Positions 1 through 6,708 of a stretch of 17,841 nucleotides of DNA are shown here, piece by piece (the stretch's first letter is position 1; each line of letters begins with the position of its first letter). A program made the position numbers and the translations under genes. The notes beneath the pieces are model-generated. The model saw only the letters and a list, made by a program, of their open reading frames with translations, was not told the origin of the DNA and made no database searches. This DNA comes from Bacillota bacterium (lineage in GTDB: Bacteria; Vulcanimicrobiota; JAMDEM01), in NCBI GenBank assembly GCA_023486985.1, contig JAMDEM010000095.1, positions 1 through 17,841 on the forward strand, read 5' to 3'.

Positions 1-89
1 CTTAAGAGGTCTTTGGTTGCAACAAATGATATTCCCCAGAATATGACCGCCAGCAGTGCCTTGACTATAAGAACTGAATTTTTCTGCAT
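1..89 (-). CDS. EamA/DMT-family transporter, N-terminal fragment
   Basis: An ATG at 89-87 opens a frame that stays open to the window edge and encodes 29 residues beginning MQKNSVLIVKALLAVIFWG. A short polar N-terminus is followed by a hydrophobic helix with the FWGISFVATK pattern, which is typical of the first membrane helix of EamA (drug/metabolite transporter) proteins. These are inner-membrane carriers, many of which export amino acids or metabolites. The start lies 13 bases after the stop of the preceding membrane protein gene, and an AAGGA sequence sits just before it, so it is probably the last visible gene of the tyrosine phenol-lyase operon. Only the first helix is visible, so the family call rests on a short motif and the substrate is unknown. 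Confidence 0.6.
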   Translation of the reverse strand, partial: MQKNSVLIVKALLAVIFWGISFVATKDLL

Positions 90-102
90 TTATCCTTAAA
101 AT

Positions 103-822
103 TTAATTATTTTCCTTTTCCTCTTTTTCCGTGTTAAGCTGCAGTTCCTGTATGGTAGTTTCTGCTTCAGTGTCAAAGTCTGCAATGGCAGAACCGGCAG
201 CTTTTTTCTTTTGATATTCTATGCTGTAGCGTAAAGCATCAAAATAGTTGTCTTCGGTAGAATCAAGAGAGTAAAGATTTCTTCCGGTTTCAAAATTATT
301 AACCTTTTCCCGGTGAACCTTAAGAATTTCAGCCAGGGTTTTACCGGGATAGTTTTCCTTCAGATACCTGGAGGAATGAAGGTCAAGATTTACTATTTTT
401 TTTCTGGAGTCCGAATCAAGCCGGTAATTATCCTGAAAGAGAGTAATGAAGGAAACTCCTGCTTCAAGAGAGCCGAATTGATTAATCTCGGCAAAAATTT
501 TTTCTTTTTCATTTACCATAAGCCTTGCTCCGCCCTCAGCCAGAGCCGGCTTTATCGTGTAATCTTTAAGTATTGCAAATCCCATATCTTCCAGCTCTTT
601 AGTGAATTTTTCGAAGATTTTTAAATTAACGCCGCCGGTTTTTGAAAGATTAATATCCTCAAATGTAAAACTCTGGGCAAGAAGATCCTGCAAAACTTTT
701 GTTTTTGTTTGAAAAGCCACAAAAATTACGGCGCAAAGAATGACAAATACAATAGCCGCCGTCATAATAAGCGGCGTGTTAATAACAAATTGTTCCCAGC
801 TAATCTCTGCCGGAGTAATCAT
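103..822 (-). CDS. Hypothetical single-span membrane protein
   Basis: I do not recognise this 239-residue protein. A short N-terminal segment precedes one strong hydrophobic helix at about residues 18-38 (TPLIMTAAIVFVILCAVIFV), followed by a charged soluble part of about 200 residues rich in Lys, Glu and Asp. The protein ends in a very acidic, repetitive tail (EKEEKENN). This arrangement suggests an inner-membrane anchor with a cytoplasmic body. There are no cysteine motifs, nucleotide-binding loops or recognisable catalytic patterns. An AGGGGGA-type ribosome site lies before the ATG. The gene starts 28 bases after the class III aminotransferase-like gene and ends 13 bases before an EamA-type transporter gene, so co-transcription with both is likely. 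A role linked to the transporter is only a guess from position. Confidence 0.7.
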   Translation of the reverse strand: MITPAEISWEQFVINTPLIMTAAIVFVILCAVIFVAFQTKTKVLQDLLAQSFTFEDINLSKTGGVNLKIFEKFTKELEDMGFAILKDYTIKPALAEGGARLMVNEKEKIFAEINQFGSLEAGVSFITLFQDNYRLDSDSRKKIVNLDLHSSRYLKENYPGKTLAEILKVHREKVNNFETGRNLYSLDSTEDNYFDALRYSIEYQKKKAAGSAIADFDTEAETTIQELQLNTEKEEKENN

Positions 823-850
823 GTATTTTTATCCCCCTGCACTGGATGCA

Positions 851-2179
851 TCAAGCTTTCACATCTTTTAAAGCCTTCTCCAGAATTTCTATTCCCGTGC
901 TGATTTCATCCTCCCGGATTGTAAGAGGCGGTGTAATCCTGATAGTGGATTCACCGCAGGGAATTATGAGAAGCCCCCGCTCGTAGCATCTTTTTATAAG
1001 ATTGTCCCGGAGCTCCTTTGCCGGCTCTTTGCTTTTCCTGTCTTTTACAAACTCAACTCCAATGAGAAGTCCGAGGTTTCTCACATCGCCGATGGATTTA
1101 AATTTTTCCTGGAGAGCAAGGAGTTTATTCCGGAATATCTCTCCCATTTTTTTTGCCCGGGCAAGAAGTTTTTCCTTCTTTATGGCGTCTATTGTCGCCA
1201 GGGCAGATGCGCAGGAAAGGAGCTGTCCTCCAAAAGTATTGCTGTGCATGCCCTGACGGGGGAAATCAAGTTTTGCCGGAAAAACAGTGGCACCCATGGG
1301 AGCACCGTTTCCGATGCCCTTGGCAATTGTCACAATGTCCGGAGTCATGCCGAAGGCTTCTGAGGCAAACCAGTATCCGGATTTTCCGAAACCGGTCTGA
1401 ACTTCATCGGCAATAAGAAGGATTTTATATTTCTTTGTAATTTTTTGAAGCTTTTGATAGAACTCTTTAGGAGGAACTATATATCCGCCTTCGCCCTGCA
1501 CCGGTTCATAGATGATTGCGGCAACGTCTTCCGGCGGAATATGGGTCTTAAAATGCCTTTCAAGAACCTCGGCGCAGAAAGCGCCGCAGGAAGGATAAAC
1601 CATTCCATACCAGCAGCGGTAGCAGTTAGCAAAAGGTATTGAGAAAGTGCTTGTCAGATACTGGGTGTAGCCGGATTTCTGGGCTGGCTTGCTTGCCGTT
1701 AAGGCAAGGCTTCCGGCAGTTCTGCCATGAAAGTCTCCAATCCAGCCGATTACGATATTTTTTCCCGTGGAGATTCTTGCCACTTTTAAAGCCGCCTCCA
1801 CTGCTTCGGTGCCGCTGCAACTGAGAAAAACTTTTTTGGGAAAGTTTCCAGGCGTCAGCTTTACCAGCTCTTCGATAAGCTCCGCCTGTTTGGGATTGGG
1901 AAAATCAGGGCTGTTGAAATAAACTATTTTTTGCAGCTGCTCTATGTTTGCCTTTATCCAGCCCGGGTGCGAATGACCTAAAATTGCCACCATGCCGTTG
2001 GTCCAGTCCATCATAACATTTCCGTCAAGGTCGGTGAACCATACGCCCTCGCCTTTTTCCGGGACAGCAGGGGTTTCCCAGCACTTTGTACCCGTTGCAA
2101 TGAATTTCCTTTCACGTTCGATTATTCTTTTTGATTTTATGCCCGGAAGGGCGTTTTTTAATATTACTCTTTTTGCCAT
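851..2179 (-). CDS. Class III PLP aminotransferase / amino-acid racemase family
   Basis: This 442-residue fold-type I PLP enzyme has the full length of the class III (GABA/ornithine) aminotransferase family. Visible motifs are SGTEAVEAALKVAR for phosphate binding, GDFHGRT, the LIADEVQTGFG block with the PLP-contacting Asp, and TIAKGIGNG with the Schiff-base Lys at residue 287. The stretch NCYRCWYGMVYPSCG, with several cysteines, resembles archaeal-type 4-aminobutyrate aminotransferases and the broad-specificity amino-acid racemases related to them, so either activity is possible. GAAAGGA lies 7 bases before the ATG. The gene begins 20 bases after the stop of tyrosine phenol-lyase and is almost certainly co-transcribed with it, which points to amino-acid catabolism or D/L interconversion. 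The class is secure; the substrate and the transaminase-versus-racemase choice are not. Confidence 0.85.
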   Translation of the reverse strand: MAKRVILKNALPGIKSKRIIERERKFIATGTKCWETPAVPEKGEGVWFTDLDGNVMMDWTNGMVAILGHSHPGWIKANIEQLQKIVYFNSPDFPNPKQAELIEELVKLTPGNFPKKVFLSCSGTEAVEAALKVARISTGKNIVIGWIGDFHGRTAGSLALTASKPAQKSGYTQYLTSTFSIPFANCYRCWYGMVYPSCGAFCAEVLERHFKTHIPPEDVAAIIYEPVQGEGGYIVPPKEFYQKLQKITKKYKILLIADEVQTGFGKSGYWFASEAFGMTPDIVTIAKGIGNGAPMGATVFPAKLDFPRQGMHSNTFGGQLLSCASALATIDAIKKEKLLARAKKMGEIFRNKLLALQEKFKSIGDVRNLGLLIGVEFVKDRKSKEPAKELRDNLIKRCYERGLLIIPCGESTIRITPPLTIREDEISTGIEILEKALKDVKA

Positions 2180-2199
2180 GCTAACATCCTTTCTATATG

Positions 2200-3579
2200 T
2201 TAAACCGGTTCAAATCTTGCCAGGAAGAAGCGAAGCCTTCTTGGCTCATAAACCATCTTCAGTCCTTTAATTTTTTCCCTGTTTTTATAAAGCTCAATCA
2301 CCGATTCAGCCGTCACATCCATGTGAAGATTTGTATAGACCCGGCGCGGAATGGTAAGCCTTACAAGCTCAAGCTTGGGAAATATATTTTCTCCCGTCTT
2401 TTTATCCCTTCCGGCTGATACGGCGCCCCGCTCCATTGACCTTACTCCGGAATCCACATATAAAGCCGCGGCAATTGACTGGGCGGGAAACTGTTCTCTT
2501 GGCATTTGCGGCAGGAATCTCAGGGCATCTATAAACACAGCATGTCCTCCGATAGGCTCTACAATGGGAACGCCTTCTTTCAGGAGCCGCTCACCCAGAT
2601 AATAAACCTGGCGGATTCTGCTTTCCACATAGTTGTCATCAACCATCTCGTAAATTCCCCGGGCGATTGCCTCAAGGTCTCTTCCGGCAAGTCCTCCATA
2701 AGTGTGGAGCCCTTCAAAAACAACCACAAGCTCAATCGCCCTCTGGTAAAGCAATTCATCATTGGTTGCAATAAAGCCGCCGATATTCACCAGACAGTCC
2801 TTCTTGGCGCTTACGGTACAGCCGTCGGCATAGCTCATCATCTCCAGCAGGATTTCGCGGATGCTTTTGTCTGAATAACCCCGTTCTCTTTTCTTGATAA
2901 AGTAGCAGTTTTCCACTGCTCTTGTGGCATCATAAATGATTTTTATTCCGTATCCGGAAGTAAGCTTGCGCACCTCTCTTGCGTTTTCCATGGAAAACGG
3001 CTGGCCGCCGGCCATATTTACTGCCGATGCGTAAGATATATAGGCGATGTTTTCCGCACCTGCTTTGTCAATAAAAGCCTGAAGCTTTTCAATGTCCACG
3101 TTTCCCTTGAAGGGATGGCGGGCTTCCGGGATATGAGCTTCATCAATAATCACATCAACGAAGTTTCCTCCGGCGCGCTCTATATGCTCCTTTGTTGTTG
3201 TAAAATACATGTTGCCCGGCACAAATTGCCCTTCCTTTATCAAGGAAAGCGAAAGTATATGCTCTGCGCCTCTTCCCTGATGAGCAGGCACAACGTATTT
3301 AAACCCGTATATTTCCTGTATGGCTTTTTCAAGATTGTAGAAATTTCTGCCTCCGGAGTAAGCCTCGTCGCCCAGCATTATACCTGCCCACTGGTTATCG
3401 CTCATTGCCGAAGTGCCGCTGTCCGTGAGAAGATCAAGATAAACATCTTCGCTTTTTAATAAAAAGGTATTGAAGCCGGCTTCTTTTATCTTCTCTTCCC
3501 TGTATTCCCGGGTGGTTATCTTAAGAGGCTCCACCATTTTAATTTTATATGGTTCAGCAAAGGTTCTTTTCCCTGTCAA
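2200..3579 (-). CDS. tpl: Tyrosine phenol-lyase (beta-tyrosinase)
   Basis: This 459-residue PLP enzyme belongs to the tryptophanase/tyrosine phenol-lyase family, which splits L-tyrosine into phenol, pyruvate and ammonia. Compared from memory with Citrobacter freundii TPL, active-site residues line up with a constant offset of three: Tyr74, Asp217, Arg220 and the PLP Lys260 (in SAKKDC). The residues that separate TPL from tryptophanase are all of the TPL type: Thr127 (FTTTKEH, Asp in TnaA), Arg384 (SMERG, Ile in TnaA) and Phe451 (RFFLARF, His in TnaA). The short loop before GNMYFTTT also lacks the insertion found in tryptophanase. The start is TTG, chosen because GGAGG lies 5 bases upstream and the N-terminus then matches the family (AEPYKIKMVEP). 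A class III aminotransferase-like gene follows after 20 bases. The enzyme is cytoplasmic and probably catabolic. Confidence 0.93.
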   Translation of the reverse strand: MTGKRTFAEPYKIKMVEPLKITTREYREEKIKEAGFNTFLLKSEDVYLDLLTDSGTSAMSDNQWAGIMLGDEAYSGGRNFYNLEKAIQEIYGFKYVVPAHQGRGAEHILSLSLIKEGQFVPGNMYFTTTKEHIERAGGNFVDVIIDEAHIPEARHPFKGNVDIEKLQAFIDKAGAENIAYISYASAVNMAGGQPFSMENAREVRKLTSGYGIKIIYDATRAVENCYFIKKRERGYSDKSIREILLEMMSYADGCTVSAKKDCLVNIGGFIATNDELLYQRAIELVVVFEGLHTYGGLAGRDLEAIARGIYEMVDDNYVESRIRQVYYLGERLLKEGVPIVEPIGGHAVFIDALRFLPQMPREQFPAQSIAAALYVDSGVRSMERGAVSAGRDKKTGENIFPKLELVRLTIPRRVYTNLHMDVTAESVIELYKNREKIKGLKMVYEPRRLRFFLARFEPV

Positions 3580-3584
3580 ATATG

Positions 3585-3589
3585 CCTCC
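3585..3589 (-). promoter_or_regulatory. Ribosome binding site fixing a TTG start
   Basis: A perfect GGAGG on the minus strand lies 5 bases before TTG at 3579-3577. No ATG is available near the position expected from related tyrosine phenol-lyases. This site therefore decides the start of the tpl gene. Confidence 0.75.
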
Positions 3590-3609
3590 GTTTATCAACA
3601 TTGCTATGT

Positions 3610-3663
3610 TTGTCATTTTGAGCACCGGGTACCCGCCCTGAAAGGGTGGGTGAGAATCTCGTT
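3610..3663. repeat. REP-like element with a second hairpin inside it
   Basis: The ends, TTGTCATTTTGAGC at 3610-3623 and AGAATCTCGTT at 3653-3663, match the two halves of the element at 5361-5393, seen there on the opposite strand. Between them sits an 8-bp stem, ACCCGCCC (3631-3638) pairing with GGGTGGGT (3644-3651) with one G-T mismatch around a TGAAA loop. The inner hairpin resembles those at 12569-12590 and 15149-15169. The element fills most of the 130-base gap between the TPR protein gene and tpl. I see no other gene or clear promoter in that gap. Confidence 0.6.
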
Positions 3664-3709
3664 TCGAATCTATCACCAGGGCACTTTATTTACCATATTT
3701 GTGATACTA

Positions 3710-5233
3710 TTATTTAGGAATCTTAATTGCAGGATCCAGCAATTTTGCATTTTCTTCCATCTTCTTTGCCTCTTCTTTCATTCCTGCATCCTTGTAAATT
3801 TCCGCCATATTAAGAGATGCTGCAGCAAGCCCCTTTCTTACCTGGGCAGGAGGAGGAGTGGGGTAATACTTTAAAGGACTGTATTCGGAAAGAAAAGCCT
3901 TGCCTTTGTTGACAGCCTCCGTGAAGCTCTTTAAAGCTTCATCTTTTTTGCCTGAATAAAGCTGGATGTAGGCAAGATTGCAATATCCGTTCCAGTATTC
4001 GGGAAATTTTTTGGTTTCTTCCAGAGCTTTATTTTCAGCAGCCGTCCATTTTTTTTCACCCATTAAAAGCTTTATGTAGTCGTCAAATATTATCTCACCA
4101 GGTTCCTTTATTTTTTCATATGCCTTCAGTGCGCCGATTGAGTCTCCCCTGATATTTTTGGCAATTGCGAGATGATAAAGAGAATAACTTAGAGGAATCG
4201 AAGCTGTTTGGGAATTTTCCGGCGGAGGCTTCGGTGTGCCTGCCGAAGCTGACGGCATTACATTTGTCAGCTGCTCTTCTTTTGATGCCTGAGTTTCAAA
4301 AAAGTCAATGGGATTTATGCCGGCTTTTTCAGATGCCCTGCAATATTCCTGCACCATTGTTTGTGTGTAGAAGTTTGGGTAAGGAAGTTCTGGAAGCGTC
4401 GGCGCGCTGAAATAATATTGAAACTGGTTTACAGCCTTCTGGTAATTACCCGACCGGACAAAGGCCCTGCCTTCCATGAAAGGAAGAAGCTGACTGCCTA
4501 CTGTGGCAATCTTTACGGATGACGGTGAATCCTGCCCGGGCGAAAAATTTTTATAACCCCATTTTATGATGTTGGTTTTTTCGAAGGAAAAGCCAGCAGT
4601 GGTGATTATTTCACAGGGTGCGTCAAAATAATAATTATCCAGGGTTCTTAGCTGGGTTGGAACCATGTTGGTAAAGACGACAAGGATTTCTCCTTTTGAA
4701 ATTTTTCCTGCCCAGCCGGATGCATTGATGAGTTCATAAGTAAGGATGCGGTGGCCAAAGCTGTCAGAGCCGTTTTTTACCCAGAAGACCGTCTGGATGG
4801 TGCGTCTTTGCTCCTTTTTAAAATCAACGCGCCATACTTTCCAGAGGGGAAATTTTCCACCCCTGCCTCCTTCTTTTTTCCAGTTGTAAACTTTAACTGT
4901 TTTTCCATCAACCCTGCAGTTAAAGAATTCAAGGGGTCCGGTAAAATTGTAATCATTTGTTTTCCTGAGAGTCGCCTCAATATCAGGAAAACCCATGAGA
5001 ACCAGTTTTTTCTTGCCTTTGTTTTTAAAAGTGTAAACCGCCTCAACGCGTGAGCGTTCAGGAGAAAAATTTATTTTAATAAAAAATTTTTCCAGTGCAA
5101 CTTTTCCTTTCCCCTTATAAGGCGCAGGCGCTTCACCCACGGCATTTCTGGTAATTTTTTCAGACCTTGCGGGTGCAAGGAAAAAAGCAAATATGATAAT
5201 AAAAAAACAAAATATTTTTAAAATATTTCTCAT
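3710..5233 (-). CDS. Secreted protein: DUF4424-like domain plus TPR-like repeats
   Basis: From the ATG at 5233 the protein has 507 residues. It opens with a classical signal peptide: RN, one Lys, a strongly hydrophobic core (FCFFIIIFAFFLA), then a likely cleavage site near Pro-Ala-Arg-Ser at about 21-24, so it is exported. Residues about 40-270 form a beta-rich domain (VEAVYTFKNKGKKKLVLMGF, then HRILTYELINASGW) that resembles DUF4424-type domains, whose function is unknown. A Pro/Ser-rich linker around 320-350 leads to TPR-like helical repeats to the end (ALKAYEKIKEPGE, NLAYIQLYSGKKDEALKSF, AEIYKDAGMKEEAKKM). A longer frame starts with GTG at 5302, but that would bury the signal peptide and has no ribosome site; the site before 5233 is also weak. 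The gene stands alone between REP-rich gaps. A periplasmic or outer-membrane scaffolding role is inference. Confidence 0.72.
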   Translation of the reverse strand: MRNILKIFCFFIIIFAFFLAPARSEKITRNAVGEAPAPYKGKGKVALEKFFIKINFSPERSRVEAVYTFKNKGKKKLVLMGFPDIEATLRKTNDYNFTGPLEFFNCRVDGKTVKVYNWKKEGGRGGKFPLWKVWRVDFKKEQRRTIQTVFWVKNGSDSFGHRILTYELINASGWAGKISKGEILVVFTNMVPTQLRTLDNYYFDAPCEIITTAGFSFEKTNIIKWGYKNFSPGQDSPSSVKIATVGSQLLPFMEGRAFVRSGNYQKAVNQFQYYFSAPTLPELPYPNFYTQTMVQEYCRASEKAGINPIDFFETQASKEEQLTNVMPSASAGTPKPPPENSQTASIPLSYSLYHLAIAKNIRGDSIGALKAYEKIKEPGEIIFDDYIKLLMGEKKWTAAENKALEETKKFPEYWNGYCNLAYIQLYSGKKDEALKSFTEAVNKGKAFLSEYSPLKYYPTPPPAQVRKGLAAASLNMAEIYKDAGMKEEAKKMEENAKLLDPAIKIPK

Positions 5234-5307
5234 AAAAGCTACTTCTATTTCGAAGGATGTTTTCCCTACTATTGAAAGCAGCAAAACAGATAAAAAAGAC
5301 ACAATAA

Positions 5308-5340
5308 AAAGGGCTCATAAAGGACTCACAAACGGCTCAT
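5308..5340. repeat. Three tandem 11-bp units
   Basis: Three adjacent units read AAAGGGCTCAT (5308-5318), AAAGGACTCAC (5319-5329) and AAACGGCTCAT (5330-5340). They differ from one another at two or three positions and lie about 75-107 bases upstream of the chosen start of the secreted TPR protein. The 11-base period is close to one helical turn, which would suit a regulator bound on one DNA face, but a small slippage repeat is equally possible. Confidence 0.6.
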
Positions 5341-5360
5341 TAGAAATTTATAGGAGTGGG

Positions 5361-5393
5361 AATGAGATTCTTCACTTCCGCTCAGAATGACAA
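5361..5393. repeat. REP-like element, short form
   Basis: The plus strand reads ATGAGATTCTTC, then ACTTCCG, then CTCAGAATGACAA. On the minus strand this becomes TTGTCATTCTGAGC with a short spacer and AGAATCTCAT. The same two halves flank the hairpin at 3610-3663. Elements of this form recur in intergenic DNA of several bacterial groups; copy number in this genome cannot be seen here. It lies in the 284-base gap 5234-5517. Confidence 0.6.
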
Positions 5394-5411
5394 GCTTGCC
5401 TCCTCACCTTT

Positions 5412-5430
5412 GCCCGTTCGGGGAACGGGC
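5412..5430. repeat. GC-rich perfect hairpin
   Basis: GCCCGTTC at 5412-5419 pairs perfectly with GAACGGGC at 5423-5430 around a three-base GGG loop. No T-run follows on either strand, so it is not a standard intrinsic terminator. Confidence 0.5.
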
Positions 5431-5449
5431 GCTACACCCTCTCCCCTGA

Positions 5450-5508
5450 AATCCCCCCCTTTTAATAAATCCCCCTCAATCCCCCTTTAGTAAAGGGGGC
5501 CAGGGGAT
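5450..5508. repeat. CCCCCTTT/AAAGGGGG repeat hairpin after the radical SAM gene
   Basis: The stretch contains repeated ATCCCCC motifs and an 8-bp perfect stem, CCCCCTTT (5481-5488) with AAAGGGGG (5492-5499), around a three-base loop. An outer arm, ATCCCC (5469-5474) with GGGGAT (5503-5508), extends the fold. It starts 9 bases beyond the stop codon of the radical SAM gene and may end that operon's transcript or protect its 3' end, but no clean U-tract follows. Repeats of this composition are common in bacterial intergenic DNA. Confidence 0.5.
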
Positions 5509-5517
5509 ATTTGTTGG

Positions 5518-6708
5518 TTACTGTTCAGCCCGAAAATTACTGAAAGTCTGCTGCTCTGCCGGACGGCTCCAGCGGATATAATCTCTCAGCTTCCAGGCGC
5601 CGCCGGTTGAAAGTTCCGGGACGCCGCAGGTGCTGAAACTGCATTTAAGGCAGGCGCCGTCACATCCTTTTACAGGTTTGAACGTTGCTCCGTCTCTTTT
5701 ATATAGCGGTATGTCTATGCCCTCGCAGGCATTTGAGGTCATAAAATATTTATTTAAGCCTTCCACCTTTATTTCTCCGGATTTATTTTTTTCCCTGACG
5801 GCAAATTCCATGCATAAAGCAAATGTAACGTTCATCCTCCGGCAGATGCTCTTAAGGGTTGTAAAGAGCCTGTGGCGGTAGTTTATTGATGCATGAAGGC
5901 AAGCTCCAAGTCTTTCGGAATAAAGCTCATGATATTTGCCAGGAAGGTCTTTTCTTATTTTTTCCACACCGGCAAAAATTTCATTTTTAATTTTAAACGG
6001 TATATCAAGACAGCTTGCTATTATATGTTTTGCGCCGGATTTAACTCCCATGTGAATTAGTTCTTCAAGCTCTTTCATGTCGTCATTGATGAATGGAAGG
6101 ATGGGATCAATTCTCATTACGCCAAAAATATCTAGAGTTTTCATCTTTTCCAGATTTTCGAAAAGGGCGGAAGTTCTCGCGCCGCCGGGGGTCAGCATTT
6201 TTCTCAGGTTCTCATCAAGAGTAAGAATTGAGACCTGGCCAAAAGAATGTTTTTGCTTTTTTATTATCTCAAGAATTTCAATATCAACAGCTCCCTTTGT
6301 AATAAACTCCACAGGGATATTCCGGCTGATAAACTCCTCAATGATAAGGCGGCTCAGGTTGTAAATTTTATCAACCGGCTGGAATGGGTCGGTTACCGGG
6401 GAAAGATAGCCGCAGCTTGCAATGGATAATTTATCAAGCTGGAGAGCTGCATTTTTATGAAAATCTTTAAAAACAACGATTTCTTTTCCTTTAAGCCAGA
6501 ATGCCCTGGCATAACAGAAAAAGCAGTTATGGATGCAGCCATGGTAAGGATTCAGGAGAAGCCGTTCCGATGTGCAGTCCCGCCGCCCGTAAGGTTTTAA
6601 AGGCGAATACCAGCCGTGGATTTCTTTTTTTGAATCCTTGATATAATGAGGGATTGGAATTTCAACAAACTGGATAGGAGTTTTTTTAGACCCGGGCATA
6701 TTTTTCAT
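5518..6708 (-). CDS. Radical SAM protein, SPL/Rv2578c-like, with extra C-terminal cysteines
   Basis: This 396-residue protein carries the radical SAM signature Cys58-x3-Cys62-x2-Cys65 in LLLNPYHGCIHNCFFCYARAF, a form typical of the spore photoproduct lyase/Rv2578c branch. The three cysteines bind a [4Fe-4S] cluster that cleaves S-adenosylmethionine. Residues about 100-300 continue as a TIM-barrel-like region (SPVTDPFQPVD, ILTLDENLRKMLTPG, MRIDPILPFIND). Near the C-terminus four cysteines, 349, 353, 356 and 361 (Cx3Cx2Cx4C), could hold an auxiliary cluster or a metal. The substrate is unknown; a DNA photoproduct role is not supported by anything else here. The ATG lies inside the end of ribF, overlapping it by 23 bases, so translation is probably coupled. 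No good ribosome site precedes either Met1 or Met4, so the exact start is uncertain. Confidence 0.82.
   Translation of the reverse strand: MKNMPGSKKTPIQFVEIPIPHYIKDSKKEIHGWYSPLKPYGRRDCTSERLLLNPYHGCIHNCFFCYARAFWLKGKEIVVFKDFHKNAALQLDKLSIASCGYLSPVTDPFQPVDKIYNLSRLIIEEFISRNIPVEFITKGAVDIEILEIIKKQKHSFGQVSILTLDENLRKMLTPGGARTSALFENLEKMKTLDIFGVMRIDPILPFINDDMKELEELIHMGVKSGAKHIIASCLDIPFKIKNEIFAGVEKIRKDLPGKYHELYSERLGACLHASINYRHRLFTTLKSICRRMNVTFALCMEFAVREKNKSGEIKVEGLNKYFMTSNACEGIDIPLYKRDGATFKPVKGCDGACLKCSFSTCGVPELSTGGAWKLRDYIRWSRPAEQQTFSNFRAEQ

Noticed and set aside
2200..3579. Tryptophanase (TnaA)
   Set aside because: Thr127, Arg384 and Phe451 are TPL-type, and the tryptophanase loop insertion before the FTTT motif is absent.
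3470..3874. Plus-strand open frames opposite tpl, the TPR gene and others (for example 2506-2874, 8841-9206, 9863-10246, 11914-12333)
   Set aside because: They lie opposite well-supported genes, show no family motifs or ribosome sites, and are explained by the codon use of the real genes.
3710..5302. Longer secreted-protein frame starting at GTG 5302
   Set aside because: It puts 23 residues before a textbook signal peptide and has no ribosome site upstream.
5308..5340. CRISPR-like array
   Set aside because: The 11-bp units are directly adjacent with no spacers and there are only three.
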